Shown in pieces: positions 24,160 to 35,600 of a stretch of 64,000 nt of DNA. Made by a program: the position numbers and the translations under genes. The stretch lies in assembly GCF_900519355.1 (NCBI RefSeq), contig NZ_ULHE01000006.1:34606-98605 (forward strand), in the 5' to 3' direction. Numbering within the stretch: the stretch's first letter is position 1; the number at the start of each line of letters is the position of its first letter. The notes beneath the pieces are model-generated. The model ran no database searches, was not told where the DNA came from, and worked only from the letters and a program-made list of their open reading frames with translations. The DNA comes from Corynebacterium lactis. GTDB taxonomy: Bacteria; Actinomycetota; Actinomycetes; Mycobacteriales; Mycobacteriaceae.

Positions 24160-26849
24160 CTACGCTTTACGACGCTTCGTGCGCGCCGTCGCCGGTTCCT
24201 CCCACGGGTTTTCCGGCCAGGGATGCTTGGGGTAACGACCCCTCATTTCCGCCCGGACCTGCGAGTATGGGCCGTTCCAGAAGCTGGACAGATCCTGCGT
24301 CACGGCCAGTGGACGCCCGGCGGGGGAGAGCAGGTGCATGGTCACGGGCACGCCCAGCACCTGCGGCGTCTCGGCGAGCCCGAAGCACTCCTGCAACTTC
24401 ACGGCCAGCACGATCTGCGCCCCTTCCTCGGCGGGATCGGCCGGGTACTCCAGGCGAATCCGCGACCCCGAAGGAACCTGCATCCGCTCGGGCACCAGGG
24501 CGTCGAAATCGGAGGCCTCGGGCCAGGGCAGCAGGCGCTTAATTCGCTCGGAATCCAGCCTCGGCACGGAGGCTTTCTCCAGGTCACCGGCGAAAAGCAC
24601 CTCAACGGCGGCCGCGAGTCCGGCCCCCGACACATCCGGCCACGGATTGCCCCGGTGCACATGCGCGAACGCCATCCGGCGCCGCAGCGCCTCGGTGTCG
24701 GCCGGGGCCGTGAGCGGGGCGTCGGCAAGCGAGGTGGCAGCGCCAAGGGCTTCGCGCAGCCAGGCGGTATTGGCGGATACGCACTGGTCAGGGGTGGGTT
24801 TTATCTGGCGGGAGGACAGTTCGATCGCGCCGAGCAGTTCGCGCTCGCGGGCCCGGACGCGGCCGTCCTCGACGAATGCGGCCGTCTCGGTACGGGCGAG
24901 GTGGCCGGCGGCGAGCATCGCGATGCAGGTGTCGATCGGCTCGCCCGCCCGGATCAGCGCGCGCCCGTGCGACTGCCGCGTGATCTCCGAGGCGGCAATC
25001 CACTCGTGGCCGCGCAAGGCCGTGACCTGCGCAGATCCGCTGCCGAGGCCAGGCAGCGTCGCCGCGGTACCGCCGGTGAAGAGGTACTCGTCGGACGCCT
25101 CATCGCGCCGCCGCCCCACAAAATCGGGCCACGCCAGCGCCGTGACCAGCGCGGGAATGTCCGAGGGCAACAGATCGCTTGCCGACGCCGCCTGCCCCCG
25201 CCTACCCGAACTGCCGCTCGCGGACGCGTGCTCCCGCGCAATCCTCGCAAGGCCCCGCGCGTCCGTCAGCTTCTCGACGGCACGGGCCACCTTCTCCGCG
25301 TGCCCGGGCATCAGTTCCGTGGCCGCGAGCAGGGCGCGGCCCATGCGCGGGTGGACGGGCAGCGTCGCTAATGTGCGGCCGAGGTCGGTGATGGCACCGG
25401 CGTCGTCAATGGCCCCGAGACCAGCGAGAACGCTCAGGGCGGCGTCGGTGTGGTGGGCGGGAGGGGCGTCGAGAAGCTTCAGGCCCTCCATGCGCGGCGT
25501 ACCCCAGGCCGCGGCGTCGAGCATTGCCTGGGTGAGGTCCGCGACCGCGATTTCGGGGGCGGGCCAGGCGGGGAAGGAGCTGAACTCCGACTGCGAGACG
25601 CAGCGCACCACGACGCCCGGGCCCTCGCGGCCGGCGCGGCCCGCGCGCTGGTTCGCCGACGACTGCGCGCACGACGTGGTGACCAAGCCCGAGAAGCCAC
25701 GGGCGACGTCCAGGCGCGGGCCACGGGTCAGGCACGCATCGACGACGGCGCGAACGCCCGGCACCGTCACCGAAGACTCGGCGATCGAGGTGGACACGAT
25801 GATTCGGCGCGGGTGTGGGCTCGCGGGGTGTGCCAGGCTGGCCGATGAAGCGCGCCGGAACACGCGGTCCTGCTCCTCGGAGGTCTGGCGGCCGTGCAGG
25901 GTCAGGACCTCGACGTTTGTGGCTGCGCCCGAGCCTGCGGCGCCGAGCTGTGCCTCAATATATCCGGCGCAGCGCTCGACCTCGCGGACGCCGGGCAGGA
26001 AGACGAGGACGTCGCCGTTGGTGCTGCCGGGGGCGCCCGCCGCCCCCGTATCGCTCGCAACCAACCCCACTGCCTGCCCGGCGACGTGGCGCAGGAAGTC
26101 ATCGGTGACGCCACGCGCATCCAGGCGCTTCGGGAAGGGTGCGTAGCGAATATCCAGCGGGTACATCTCCGCCTCGGCCGCCACGATCGGCGCGGCGCCC
26201 GCCAAACCCGCGCCGCTCGCAGAACCCGCGCCCGCACCCGCGCCAGCCGAACCATCCCCCAGCAGCGCCGCGAACTTGGGTGCGTCCACGGTCGCGGACA
26301 TCGCCACGATGCGCAGGTCGTCACGGATATCCCGCAGGTCACGTACCATCGCTAGAACCAGATCGGTGTCCAGGCCGCGCTCGTGGACCTCGTCGATCAC
26401 GACCGCCGAGGCATCAATATCGCCATCGCGCAGCAGCCGTCGCAGCAGCACACCCGGCGTCACGAACTCGACCCGCGTGCGCCGCGACACCCTCGATTCG
26501 CCACGCACGGTGAACCCGACCTCGTCGCCCAGCCGCGTCCCCGACAGTGCCGCCAGCCGCCGCGCGCCGAGCGCACCGCCACGCGCCTCGGCGCCGTCAC
26601 AATCACCCGGCCGAAGCCGCCGCGACCCGCGCCATCCGCGCCACCCGAACCACCCGAACCAGCCAACCCAGCCCGCGCGCCCCACACATTCGCCACCGCC
26701 GGCGGCACGAGCGTGGTCTTGCCTGTGCCCGGCGGCGCCTGCACGACACAATCGCCGTTCACAACGGCGTCGGCAAGCGGGCCTAACTGCGAGGCGAACG
26801 GCAACCCCTCACCGATGTTCGCGAGGTTGAACTGGGTAAAGACGGTCAT
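24160..26849 (-). pseudogene. hrpB: ATP-dependent helicase HrpB, frameshifted
   Basis: DEAH-box helicase in two frames. The first (from ATG at 26849) carries Walker A (QAPPGTGKTTLVPPA) and GRVIVTAPRRVAVR; the second carries LAALSGTRLGDEVGFTVRGE, DEVH box (VVIDEVHERGLDTD), VFLPGVREVERC, STSIAESSVT, QRAGRAGREGPG and the HrpB-specific C-terminus. Adding one base in the GC run near 26566-26580 restores VAVRSAARRLAALSG and about 896 residues. Gly/Ala-rich inserts occur near residues 50-70. HrpB is a non-essential RNA-helicase-type protein. The conserved sequence right up to the junction favours a base-calling error. It is divergent from the CDF transporter with only 43 bp between. Confidence 0.88.
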
Positions 26850-26892
26850 AGAACTAGAAGCACCTCGTGGTGGGCGGGTAACATTTCCGCCC

Positions 26893-27783
26893 ATGCAGGA
26901 TCTGTCCCGGTACGGCTGGCTCTCCGTCGGCGCGGCCGTCGCCACCATCGCACTGAAGTTCTGGGGCTATGGCCTCACCGGCTCGGTTGGTCTGCTTTCC
27001 GACGCCGCGGAATCGCTCGTCAACCTCGTCGCCGCACTGGTGGCGGTTATCGTTCTCAAGGTTATCGCGCGGCCGGCGGACCGCGACCACGAGTTCGGCC
27101 ACTCCAAGGCTGAGTACTTCTCGGCGGGGCTCGAGGGCGCGATGATTTTCGTCGCGGCGACCTACATTTTCTACGCCTCCGTTGAGCGTCTGCTCAACCC
27201 GCAGGACATCGAGCAGGTAGGACTCGGCCTGCTGATTACCGTCGCGGCGTCCGCCGTCAACGGCGTGGTGGCGCTGATCCTGATGCGCGCCGGGCGCACC
27301 CACAACTCGTTGGCGCTGGTCGCGGACGGAAAGCACCTGATGACGGACGTGTGGACCTCCGTCGGCGTCCTGGTGGGCGTGGCCCTGGTGTGGGCGACCG
27401 GCCTGTGGTGGCTCGACCCGCTGATCGCGCTGGCTGTGGCGGTCAACATCCTGTTCACGGGGCGTCGTCTGGTGCTCGACGCCGGGGGCGGCCTGATGGA
27501 TAAGGCCATGGAGGGCGAGGATCGCGACGAGGTCGACCGCATCCTGAACTCCCACAAGCAGCCGGGCCGCGTGGACGTCCACGAGATTCGCACCCGCGTA
27601 TCCGGCCACCAGCAGTTCATCGAGTTCCACGCGCTGGTGCCGGGGGAGTGGACCGTCGACTACGGCCACGAGGTCCTGACCGCCATGGAGGACGACCTGC
27701 GCGAACGCTTCCCCGGCGTGCACATTCACTCGCACCTCGAGCCCATTGAGGACGAGCGCGCCTACGGCGACGTGCACCTGTAG
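26893..27783 (+). CDS. Cation diffusion facilitator (CDF) metal transporter
   Basis: 296 residues from ATG at 26893; the frame is open far upstream only as antisense to hrpB. Six membrane segments precede a cytoplasmic C-terminal domain. TM2 shows LLSDAAESLVNL (metal Asp), followed by HEFGHSKAEYFSA, and TM5 shows DGKHLMTDVWTS with the His-x3-Asp metal site. The C-terminal domain contains IRTRVSGHQQFIEFH and HIHSHLEP. It exports divalent cations (Zn, Fe, Mn or Co) in exchange for protons; selectivity is uncertain. No strong ribosome binding site is evident. Confidence 0.9.
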   Translation: MQDLSRYGWLSVGAAVATIALKFWGYGLTGSVGLLSDAAESLVNLVAALVAVIVLKVIARPADRDHEFGHSKAEYFSAGLEGAMIFVAATYIFYASVERLLNPQDIEQVGLGLLITVAASAVNGVVALILMRAGRTHNSLALVADGKHLMTDVWTSVGVLVGVALVWATGLWWLDPLIALAVAVNILFTGRRLVLDAGGGLMDKAMEGEDRDEVDRILNSHKQPGRVDVHEIRTRVSGHQQFIEFHALVPGEWTVDYGHEVLTAMEDDLRERFPGVHIHSHLEPIEDERAYGDVHL

Positions 27784-27901
27784 GCGTCAACCAAATGTGA
27801 GCCCAATTCCCCAAAACGCCTGAAAGTGACGACGGTTACATTTTAAGATGTGCATATAAATTTACGCTCAGCCTGAGTTGAACACGTAAGGACCTGCACA
27901 A

Positions 27902-28855
27902 ATGATCGCCGACGTCGCCACCGATGGGACCACGTCCAACAACACCCGCTTCTCGTCGAAAAGCCCTAAATTGCCTGAGCCGAGCCCGCGGCAGGACATC
28001 ATTATCCCTGCCAGCGACCGGGTCCTGCTGCGTGGCACTCTCTTCCGCCAGAAGGAAAACCCGGGTGCGAAGCCCAAGGGCATCATTACTGTGCACAGCG
28101 GCACCGGCGTCCCGCAGGGCTTCTACCACCGTTTCGCGGAGACCATCGCCGACAAGGGCTACGCCGTCATTACCTACGACTACCGCGGTATCGGCCAGTC
28201 GGCGATGAAGACCGATGCGAAGAACGAGGACATCCGCATGTCCGACTGGATTACCAAGGACATCCCGGGCGTCATCGAGTGGGCGAAGGAGACCTTCCCC
28301 GACGGCCCGCACTTCGCCGTCGGCCACGCGGTCGGCGGCCACGGCATCGCCTACGCAGGCTCGGAGGGAACCTACGACGCCGCGGCCCTGATTAACTGCC
28401 GAGGCATGCGCATCACTAAGGTGCCGTCACTGGTCGGCAAGATCCGTGCGTTCACCATCTTCAACATCATCGGCCCCGTCAGCGGCTTCCTGACCGGCCA
28501 CATCCCCGCGTCGGCGTGGAAGCTGCCCACTGAGCCACCGATCGGCGTCATGCGTCAGTGGGCGCGTTGGGCACGCAAGAACGGTTACTTCTTCGAGGAC
28601 TCTGAGTTCGATTTCCAAAACCGCTTCTCGCACGCGACGCAGCCGTTCCTGTCCATCCGCATCCCGGACGACTACTGGACCGAAGAGTCCTCTGCCGACC
28701 TGATCACGAACGTGCTGACTTCTGCATCGGTCGTCGAGAAGCGACAGGCGCAGCCGGCACGCGGGAAGGGCGTCGGCTACGGCGGCTACTTCCGCGCGGG
28801 CCACGAGCAGGAGTGGGACGAGTTGCTAGAGTGGTTCCACCAGCACCACGCGTAA
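27902..28855 (+). CDS. Alpha/beta-hydrolase-fold protein, nucleophile elbow lacks Ser
   Basis: 317 residues of the alpha/beta-hydrolase fold, resembling the group of predicted hydrolases with the FYHRFAETIADKGYAVITYDYRGIGQS-type N-terminus (key part TYDYRGIGQS). At the nucleophile elbow the usual GHSxGG reads GHAVGGH, with Ala (GCG) where Ser (TCG) is expected, so classical hydrolysis is doubtful. The C-terminal region includes FRAGHEQEWDELLEWFH with the conserved His. AAGGACC precedes the ATG; AT-rich candidates for a -10 (TAAGAT, TATAAA) lie 45-55 bp upstream. Role unknown. Confidence 0.75.
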   Translation: MIADVATDGTTSNNTRFSSKSPKLPEPSPRQDIIIPASDRVLLRGTLFRQKENPGAKPKGIITVHSGTGVPQGFYHRFAETIADKGYAVITYDYRGIGQSAMKTDAKNEDIRMSDWITKDIPGVIEWAKETFPDGPHFAVGHAVGGHGIAYAGSEGTYDAAALINCRGMRITKVPSLVGKIRAFTIFNIIGPVSGFLTGHIPASAWKLPTEPPIGVMRQWARWARKNGYFFEDSEFDFQNRFSHATQPFLSIRIPDDYWTEESSADLITNVLTSASVVEKRQAQPARGKGVGYGGYFRAGHEQEWDELLEWFHQHHA

Positions 28856-28895
28856 CTCGCGCGTGATCCGCACGCCCACATCGCACGGAGGCCCC

Positions 28896-29552
28896 ATGGC
28901 GACAGCGCAGGTAGACACACCTTTCGGCACTGTGGGAATCGCCGCCTCCGCGCGCGGGGTGGTCGAGGTCAGCCTCACCGGGCCTGTGCTTGACGTCGCC
29001 GCCGAGCCCTCGCTTGCCGACGCCGACTCCGACGCCCTCGCCTCTGACATCGCGAACCGGGCTGCACAGCAGTTCGCCGAGTACTTTGCGGGGCAGCGCC
29101 GCGAGTTCGACCTGCCGCTGGACTGCCCGCTGTTGGACGGTCCCGACCAAGCAAGCTCCGAGCAAGGCGGCGCTGAGCAGGGCGGTCGCGACGAGCGGCC
29201 CTTCCGCGCGCGGGCGCTTTCCGCGCTGCTGGACGTCCCCTACGGGGAGTCCGTCACCTACGGGGAATTGGCGGCGATGGCCGGATCTCCCAGGGCCGCG
29301 CGGGCGGCCGGAACAGCGTGCTCGACGAATCCGCTGGCCATCATCATTCCCTGTCATCGCGTCCTGCCCGTCGGCGGTGGCGTCGGCTCCTTCGGGGCGA
29401 GCCTTGGCTCCTACGCCGGAGGCGTCGAAATGAAGCGCTGGCTACTCGAGCTCGAGGGCTGGACGGCGCCACAAGCAGGACAGAAGTCGCAGCATCAGGC
29501 CGGGGAGTCAACGCGCCCGCAACCGGGCCCGCACACGGAGGCGCAACCGTGA
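28896..29552 (+). CDS. ogt: Methylated-DNA-protein-cysteine methyltransferase
   Basis: 218 residues from ATG at 28896, preceded by CGGAGGCCCC. The active-site motif IIPCHRVLP with acceptor Cys and the GYLGG-like GSYAGGVEMKRWLLELE region identify O6-alkylguanine-DNA alkyltransferase, a suicide repair protein. VPYGESVTYGELAAMAG is the DNA-binding wing. A Gln/Gly/Ser-rich linker (DQASSEQGGAEQGG) sits between the N-terminal domain and the catalytic domain, and the C-terminus has a low-complexity tail of about 30 residues. The stop overlaps the next start as GTGA. Confidence 0.92.
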   Translation: MATAQVDTPFGTVGIAASARGVVEVSLTGPVLDVAAEPSLADADSDALASDIANRAAQQFAEYFAGQRREFDLPLDCPLLDGPDQASSEQGGAEQGGRDERPFRARALSALLDVPYGESVTYGELAAMAGSPRAARAAGTACSTNPLAIIIPCHRVLPVGGGVGSFGASLGSYAGGVEMKRWLLELEGWTAPQAGQKSQHQAGESTRPQPGPHTEAQP

Positions 29553-30211
29553 CCGAATCCTCCGCATCCTCGGCCTTTGCCGACAAATTCGAGACACTGC
29601 TGCGCTCCCGCCGCGCCACCCGCGTCTTCGATTCCGCGGCACTGCCGGAACCCCAGGTCACGCGCCTGCTCGAGCTCTCGCTGGAGGCCCCCAGTGGCTT
29701 CAACCTCCAGTCTCGCGCCATCGTGCGCATCGATGATCCCGCCGTCCGGGCCGAGGTCGCCCGCGCCGCAGGCGGGCAGCGCCAAGTCATTGAGGCTCCG
29801 CTGCTGCTGGCCTTCGTCGGGGAGCCCTCCGGCTGGCGCGAGGGAGGCTCTCTGCTTGCCGACGCCAACCTCGCCAGCGGCCTCTGGGATACGGCAACGG
29901 CGGCCGAGCGCGTGGCAAAAATGACAGACTTCCAGCGCAAACGGGAAGAGGCTGGGCTCTCCCGAGAGTTCGCGATCCGCGACGCCATGATTGCGGCGTC
30001 CTTCGCGATGGTCACGGCCACCGCCCTCGGCTGGGCCTCCTCGCCGATGACGGGCTTCGACGAGCAAGCCGTCAAGGAGGCAATCGGCGCAGGAGAGACG
30101 GACATCGTGGTGGCGCTGCTCCTTGCCGTCGGCAAGCCGGGAGAAAACCCGCCGCACCCGGGAAGATTCCCGGTGGAGCAGCGGGTTTATGCGGATCGCT
30201 ACCGCGGGTAG
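29549..30211 (+). CDS. Nitroreductase family FMN oxidoreductase
   Basis: 220 residues from GTG at 29549, overlapping the ogt stop by 4 bp with GGAGG upstream. Nitroreductase fold signatures are RSRRATRVFDSAALPEPQVTRLLELSLEAPSGFNLQ (FMN-binding SxRxS-like RSRRATR and PSGFNLQ), AMIAASFAMVTATALGWAS and LLAVGKPGENPPHPGRFP. It would reduce nitro groups, quinones or flavin with NAD(P)H. Coupling with ogt suggests a shared detoxification unit. A short GCCGAGC/GCTCGGC repeat follows in the 75-bp convergent gap to fadH. Confidence 0.88.
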   Translation: MTESSASSAFADKFETLLRSRRATRVFDSAALPEPQVTRLLELSLEAPSGFNLQSRAIVRIDDPAVRAEVARAAGGQRQVIEAPLLLAFVGEPSGWREGGSLLADANLASGLWDTATAAERVAKMTDFQRKREEAGLSREFAIRDAMIAASFAMVTATALGWASSPMTGFDEQAVKEAIGAGETDIVVALLLAVGKPGENPPHPGRFPVEQRVYADRYRG

Positions 30212-30286
30212 CGGACGCGTTCTGCCGAGCCTCTGAAGGGGCATGCGCTCGGCTGCGCTTGCCTCCATCGCCAGCGCCAACGGCCT

Positions 30287-32407
30287 CTACAGCGCCAGTG
30301 CCACCTCGACGGCCTGGCGGATTGCCCGCTTGGCGTCGAGCTCCGCGGCGACGTCCGCGCCGCCGATGATGGTGACGTTGCTGCCCGGTGCGCCTCCTGC
30401 ACCCGCTGTGCCCACCACGCTCTCGCGGGTCGCGCCACCGAGGCAGTCCAGGTTCGACTCCTGGCCGGTGCACACGATGACGTGATCGACGTCGATGACC
30501 TGCGCGGCGCCGTCGATGGTGATGTGTAGGCCGGCGTCGTCGATGCGCTCGTAGGTCACGCCGGTGTACTGCTTGACACCGGCCTTCTTCAGCTCGGCGC
30601 GGTGCACCCAGCCGGTGGTCTTGCCCAGCCCCTTGCCGATCCGGGAGGTCTTGCGCTGCAGCAGGTGAACCTCGCGGTCGATCTCGAACTCGGCCGAGGG
30701 GCCGGCAGCACCAGCCGTGCCCGCCTCGCCATCCCCACCAGCGGGAATGAGACCCGCGCGGACCTCGGCCGGGTCGCCCACGCCCCAGGCGTCCTTCCAC
30801 GCCTCGATGGTCGGGTTCGGCTTGCGAGTCAGGTATTCGCACACGTCCACGCCGATGCCGCCCGCGCCGATGACCGCCACCTTGTCGCCCGCGACCTTCG
30901 CGCCCGAGAGCAGCTCGTCGTAACGGATGACCTTCTCATGGTCGATGCCCTCGATCTCCGGGATGCGCGGCGTAACACCCGAGGCCACCACCACGTGGTC
31001 GAACTCGCCCGCGAGCTTCGCGACGTCGGCACGCGTGCCCAGGTGAATGGGGACCTCGAGCGCCTCCAAGCGGCGACCGAAGTACTTCAGCGTCTCGGCG
31101 TAGTCCTCCTTGCCGGGGATCTGCGCGGCGAGGTTGAACTGCCCGCCGATCTGGTCGGCGGCCTCGAAAATCTCCGGGCGGTGGCCGCGCTCGGCGGCCG
31201 CCTCGGCGAAGGCCAGGCCTGCCACGCCCGCGCCGATGACCGCGACGCGCTTTTCCTCACCGGCGGCGACGGGCTTCGACACCAGCTCCGTCTCGTAGGC
31301 CGCCTTCGGGTTGACCAGGCACGTCGAGCGCTTGCCAGCGAACGTGTGGTCCAGGCACGCTTGGTTACAGGCGATGCAGGTGTTGATCTGGTCGGCGCGC
31401 CCGTCGCCCGCCTTGACGACGAAATCGGGGTCGGCCAGCAGCGGCCTCGCCATAGAAATCAGGTCCGCGTTGCCATCGGCCAGGATCTGCTCCGCGACCT
31501 CCGGCCTGTTAATGCGGTTCGAGGCCGTGACGGGGACGTCGACAAGCGAGCGGAGGCGACCCGTCAGCCCGGCGAAGGCGGCCCGCGGAACGGAGGTGAC
31601 GATCGTCGGGATGCGGGCCTCGTGCCAGCCGATTCCGGTGTTGAACACGTTGACGCCCGCCTCCACGAGGCCCTGGGCCAGGTCGGCGGTCTCCGACCAG
31701 GTCTGGCCGCCCTCGACCAGGTCCAGCAGGGAGATGCGGTACTGCAGCAGGAAGTCCTCGCCGACCTCGGCGCGGATGCGGCGGACGATCTCCAGTGGCA
31801 GGCGCATGCGGGCTTCGGCGCTTCCGCCCCAGTGGTCGGAGCGGTGGTTGGTGCGCTCGGCCAGGAACTGGTTGAGCAGGTAGCCCTCGGAGCCCATGAT
31901 CTCGATGCCGTCGTAGCCGGCGCGCTTCGCCAGCTTCGCGGAGCGGACGTACGCGGCGATGGTGCGCTTGACGTCGAAGCCGGAAAGGCGGTGCGCCTTG
32001 AACGGGCTGATCGGCGACTGGCCGGTGTCCGCCGAGCGTGCCAGCGGGCTGTATCCGTAGCGGCCCGCGTGCAGCACCTGCAGCACAATGTGGCTGCCGT
32101 GCGAGTGCACCGTGTCGGTGATGCGGCGGTGGCTGTCGGCCATGCGGTTCGACACCATCATGGAGCCCGCGGGCGTCAGCCAGCCCTCCACGTTCGGGGC
32201 GTAGCCGCCGGTGACAATCAGGCCGACGCCGCCTTCCGCGCGGCGGCCCAGATAGGCGGCCAACTTCGGGAGGTCCTTCGTGCGGTCCTCCAGGCCGGAG
32301 TGCATGGAGCCCATCACCACGCGGTTGCGCAGCGTCAGCGGCCCGACATCGAGCGGGGAGAGCAGGTGCGGGAACTGAGTTTCCGGGGCTGGTTGAGACA
32401 TGTGCAT
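30287..32407 (-). CDS. fadH: NADPH-dependent 2,4-dienoyl-CoA reductase / Old Yellow Enzyme family
   Basis: 706 residues. The N-terminal half is an OYE-type TIM barrel (SPLDVGPLTLRNRVVMGSMH; FLAERTNHRSDHWGGS with substrate-binding residues), then a [4Fe-4S] site CIACNQACLDHTF..C with CxxCxxxCx11C spacing, and two dinucleotide folds for FAD (VIGAGVAGLAFAEAA) and NADPH (VIGAGGIGVDV). This is the architecture of bacterial 2,4-dienoyl-CoA reductase, which removes double bonds during beta-oxidation of unsaturated fatty acids. A Gly/Ala insert near 565-580 is unusual. The gene is monocistronic and convergent with the nitroreductase gene. Confidence 0.9.
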   Translation of the reverse strand: MHMSQPAPETQFPHLLSPLDVGPLTLRNRVVMGSMHSGLEDRTKDLPKLAAYLGRRAEGGVGLIVTGGYAPNVEGWLTPAGSMMVSNRMADSHRRITDTVHSHGSHIVLQVLHAGRYGYSPLARSADTGQSPISPFKAHRLSGFDVKRTIAAYVRSAKLAKRAGYDGIEIMGSEGYLLNQFLAERTNHRSDHWGGSAEARMRLPLEIVRRIRAEVGEDFLLQYRISLLDLVEGGQTWSETADLAQGLVEAGVNVFNTGIGWHEARIPTIVTSVPRAAFAGLTGRLRSLVDVPVTASNRINRPEVAEQILADGNADLISMARPLLADPDFVVKAGDGRADQINTCIACNQACLDHTFAGKRSTCLVNPKAAYETELVSKPVAAGEEKRVAVIGAGVAGLAFAEAAAERGHRPEIFEAADQIGGQFNLAAQIPGKEDYAETLKYFGRRLEALEVPIHLGTRADVAKLAGEFDHVVVASGVTPRIPEIEGIDHEKVIRYDELLSGAKVAGDKVAVIGAGGIGVDVCEYLTRKPNPTIEAWKDAWGVGDPAEVRAGLIPAGGDGEAGTAGAAGPSAEFEIDREVHLLQRKTSRIGKGLGKTTGWVHRAELKKAGVKQYTGVTYERIDDAGLHITIDGAAQVIDVDHVIVCTGQESNLDCLGGATRESVVGTAGAGGAPGSNVTIIGGADVAAELDAKRAIRQAVEVALAL

Positions 32408-32680
32408 CAGTATCGCTGCTCAGTCCCGCCTGCAATGGTGAATTCGCTAAATTTCCCCCGGAGGGTGCCCAACGGACTCCGGGCGGCCCCAGGGGGTATC
32501 GCCAGCAATACTTCGCTGCTACTCGCACCGATAGTTTTCCACCTTTTACCACGTCAGATTGCAGAAAGGGGAGGCCATCAGCGTGCCCGGACAGGTAGCA
32601 TGAATTGCGATTGGTCTCTGGACATGATGCCGAAAGAATGTGCAGTGGCCTCGAGTGATGCGCCGAAAGAGAGTTGGTAG

Positions 32681-35600
32681 ATGAGTACGGGCAACCGGAC
32701 CGAAGACGTCAAGATTCGCAGTTGGCTGAAGGGAGGCAGCCCCGCGGATCGGGCTCGGCGCACATTCATCAGCGTGTTTGGCTGGGCGCTGAGTCTCTAC
32801 GCGCTCGTCTGCCTCATCTTCTCCATTGTCCCGCCGGTGCGTCACCTTCTGGCGAAGCTGCGCATCAGCCTGGACTTCCTGCTCTACCCGATGCCGGAGA
32901 CCTCCATCGCTTGGGCCGTGTTGCTCTTCCTCATCGCAGGCGGCGTCTTCTCCCGCAAGCGGCTCGCCTGGTGGGTCGTCATGGCGCTGTCGGTGCTGAC
33001 ACTGATTGAGAACGTGGCGTCCATCCCGTATTACGTCGACGACCCATCCGGCTTCAAGACCGCCGACTCCAGTGGCGTAACGGACCCGATTTCGAAGGCC
33101 CACATGGAGCTCTTCCACAACGGTTGGGCGACACCACTGCTGGTCGCGGGCATAGTCATTCAGGTCATCGTGATCGCCATGATGTTCTGGGCGGGCCCGC
33201 TGTTCATCGCCCGCGTGCGCAAGGGCGCTGGTTGGCGCGCCGCGGGCACGTACGTCGTCGGCGCGGCCATCGGCACCGCAGCGGGCTGGGCGATCGTCAA
33301 CGTGTTCCCCGGCACACTGCGCGGCGGCACCCTCGAGGGGCTCGACCGCCTGTGGTGGACCATGAACCGCGTCATCGGTTTCTCGGTGCTCTACCCTTCC
33401 GAGTTCAACGGCCGCCCGCCCAGCTGGGTCGCCACCCTTCTGGGCCTCTTCGGCGCGCTCGCGGTTATCGCCGCCGCGATTGCACTGTTTAAGTCCGCAT
33501 CCGACCGCAACTCCCTGACTGGCGACGACGAGACCGCCATTCGCGCCATGCTCGCCCGCTGGGGCGACGATGACTCGCTGGGCTACTTCGCCACCCGCCG
33601 CGACAAGTCCGTCGTCTACGCGCCTTCCGGCCGCGCCGCCGTGACCTACCGCGTCCACGTCGGCGTCATGCTGGCCTCCGGCGACCCCATCGGCGACCCC
33701 GAGCACTGGTCCGGCGCCATCGACGAGTTCCTCCGCCGCGCCTACGAGTTCGGCTGGGCCCCGGGCGTGATGGGCGCCTCCCAGCGGGGTGCCCGCGCGT
33801 ACCGACGCCACGGTCTGACGGAATTCCACCTCGGCGACGAGGCCGTGCTGGACACCTCCTCCTACCGAATTTCCGGTCCCGACCGCAAGGCGATCCGCCA
33901 GGCCGTGCACCGCGCCCGCAAGGCCGGCGTCGAGGTGCGGATTCGACGCCACAACGAGATCTCGGCTGAGGAGTTCACCGCCATCGTCCGAGACGTCGAC
34001 CGCTGGCGCGACACCACCGACGAGCGCGGCTTCTCCATGGCCCTCGGCCGCCTCGGCGACCCGGCGGACGCCAACAATCTCCTGGCGGAGGCCCTGGTCG
34101 ACGGCGAGCGCGTCGCCGTACTTAGCTTCTCGCCCTGGGGCAAGACCGGCTACTCCCTGGACCTCATGCGCCGCGGCCCGAAGGCCCCGAACGGCACCGT
34201 CGAGCTGATGGTCACCGAGGTCTGCCAGGCAGGCGAGGACCTGGGCATTTCCCGGATCTCCCTGAACTTCGCCATGTTCCGCACGGTGTTCGCCTCCGAG
34301 GACGAACTCGGCGTCGGCCCGATGCAGCGCAACTGGCGCATGCTCCTGGTCTTCCTGTCCAAGTTCTGGCAGATGGAGGCCCTCTACCGCACCAACGAGC
34401 GCTACGGCCCGACGTGGGTCCCGCGCTACGCCTGCTTTGCGACGCCGCGGACGCTGCCCCGCATCGCCTTCGCCTCGGGTATCGCCGAGGGCTTCGTGAA
34501 CGTGCCGCGCTTCCTCGGTGGCGATAGCCGACGCCTGATTACGGGTATGGCCGACACCTCCAAGGGGGCGCTGGCCGCCTACGCGGCCGTGCCGGAGATC
34601 CTGGCCGGAATCCACGAGCGCCCGACCCGCCGCGTGCCCGAGCAGACAGCCGTGCGCATCGGCTCCGCCAAGGCCATGAAGGCCGCCGGGCGCGACCCGT
34701 GGCCCGTCGGCATGCAGCCAACCGCCAAGTGCGCCCAGATCGCGAAGCTGGCCGGGACGGTGGCGCCGTCGGCAAGCGGAAGCGGTGCGGGCGGCGTATC
34801 GGTGGCGGGCCGCGTGATGGCCAAGCGAGACTTCGGCGGTGTAGTGTTCCTGCAGGTCCGCGACTTTTCCGGCGAGTGCCAGGTGATCCTTGAGCGCGAG
34901 CGCACCGCAGGCTGGGACAACATCAGCGACATCGACCTGGCCGACCTGATCTTCGTCGAGGGCGCGCCGGGCCACTCCCGCCGGGGCGAACCCTCGCTGC
35001 TGGCCGACTCCTGGCAGATCACGGCGAAGAGCCTGCACCCGCTGCCGGACAAGGTCGCGGGCCTGCGCGACCCGGAGGCCCGCGCCCGCAACCGCCACGT
35101 GGACCTGGCGGTCGGGGAGGACTCGCGGCGCATCCTGCGGGCGCGCTCGGCGATTCTGCACTCGCTGCGCTCCAGCCTGGTGGGGGAGGGTTTCCTCGAG
35201 GTGGAAACCCCGATCCTGCAGCAGATTCACGGCGGTGCGAATGCCCGGCCGTTTACCACGCACATCAACGCCTACGACACCGACCTGTACCTGCGCATCG
35301 CCCCGGAGCTCTACCTGAAGCGCCTGATGTGCGGCGGCGTGGACCGCGTCTTCGAGCTGGGGCGGACCTTCCGCAACGAGGGCGTCGACGCCACCCACAA
35401 CCCGGAGTTCACCATCCTGGAGGCCTACGCCGCCTACGGCGACTACACCTCCATGCGCAAGATGTGCCAGAAGATGATCCAGGACGCCGCGATCGCCGCC
35501 AACGGCGTGTGCGCGGTGCCGGGGCCGGACGGGCAGATGGTGGACATCTCGGGAGACTGGCCGGTCAAGACGCTGCACCAGGCCGTCACCGAGGCGATCC

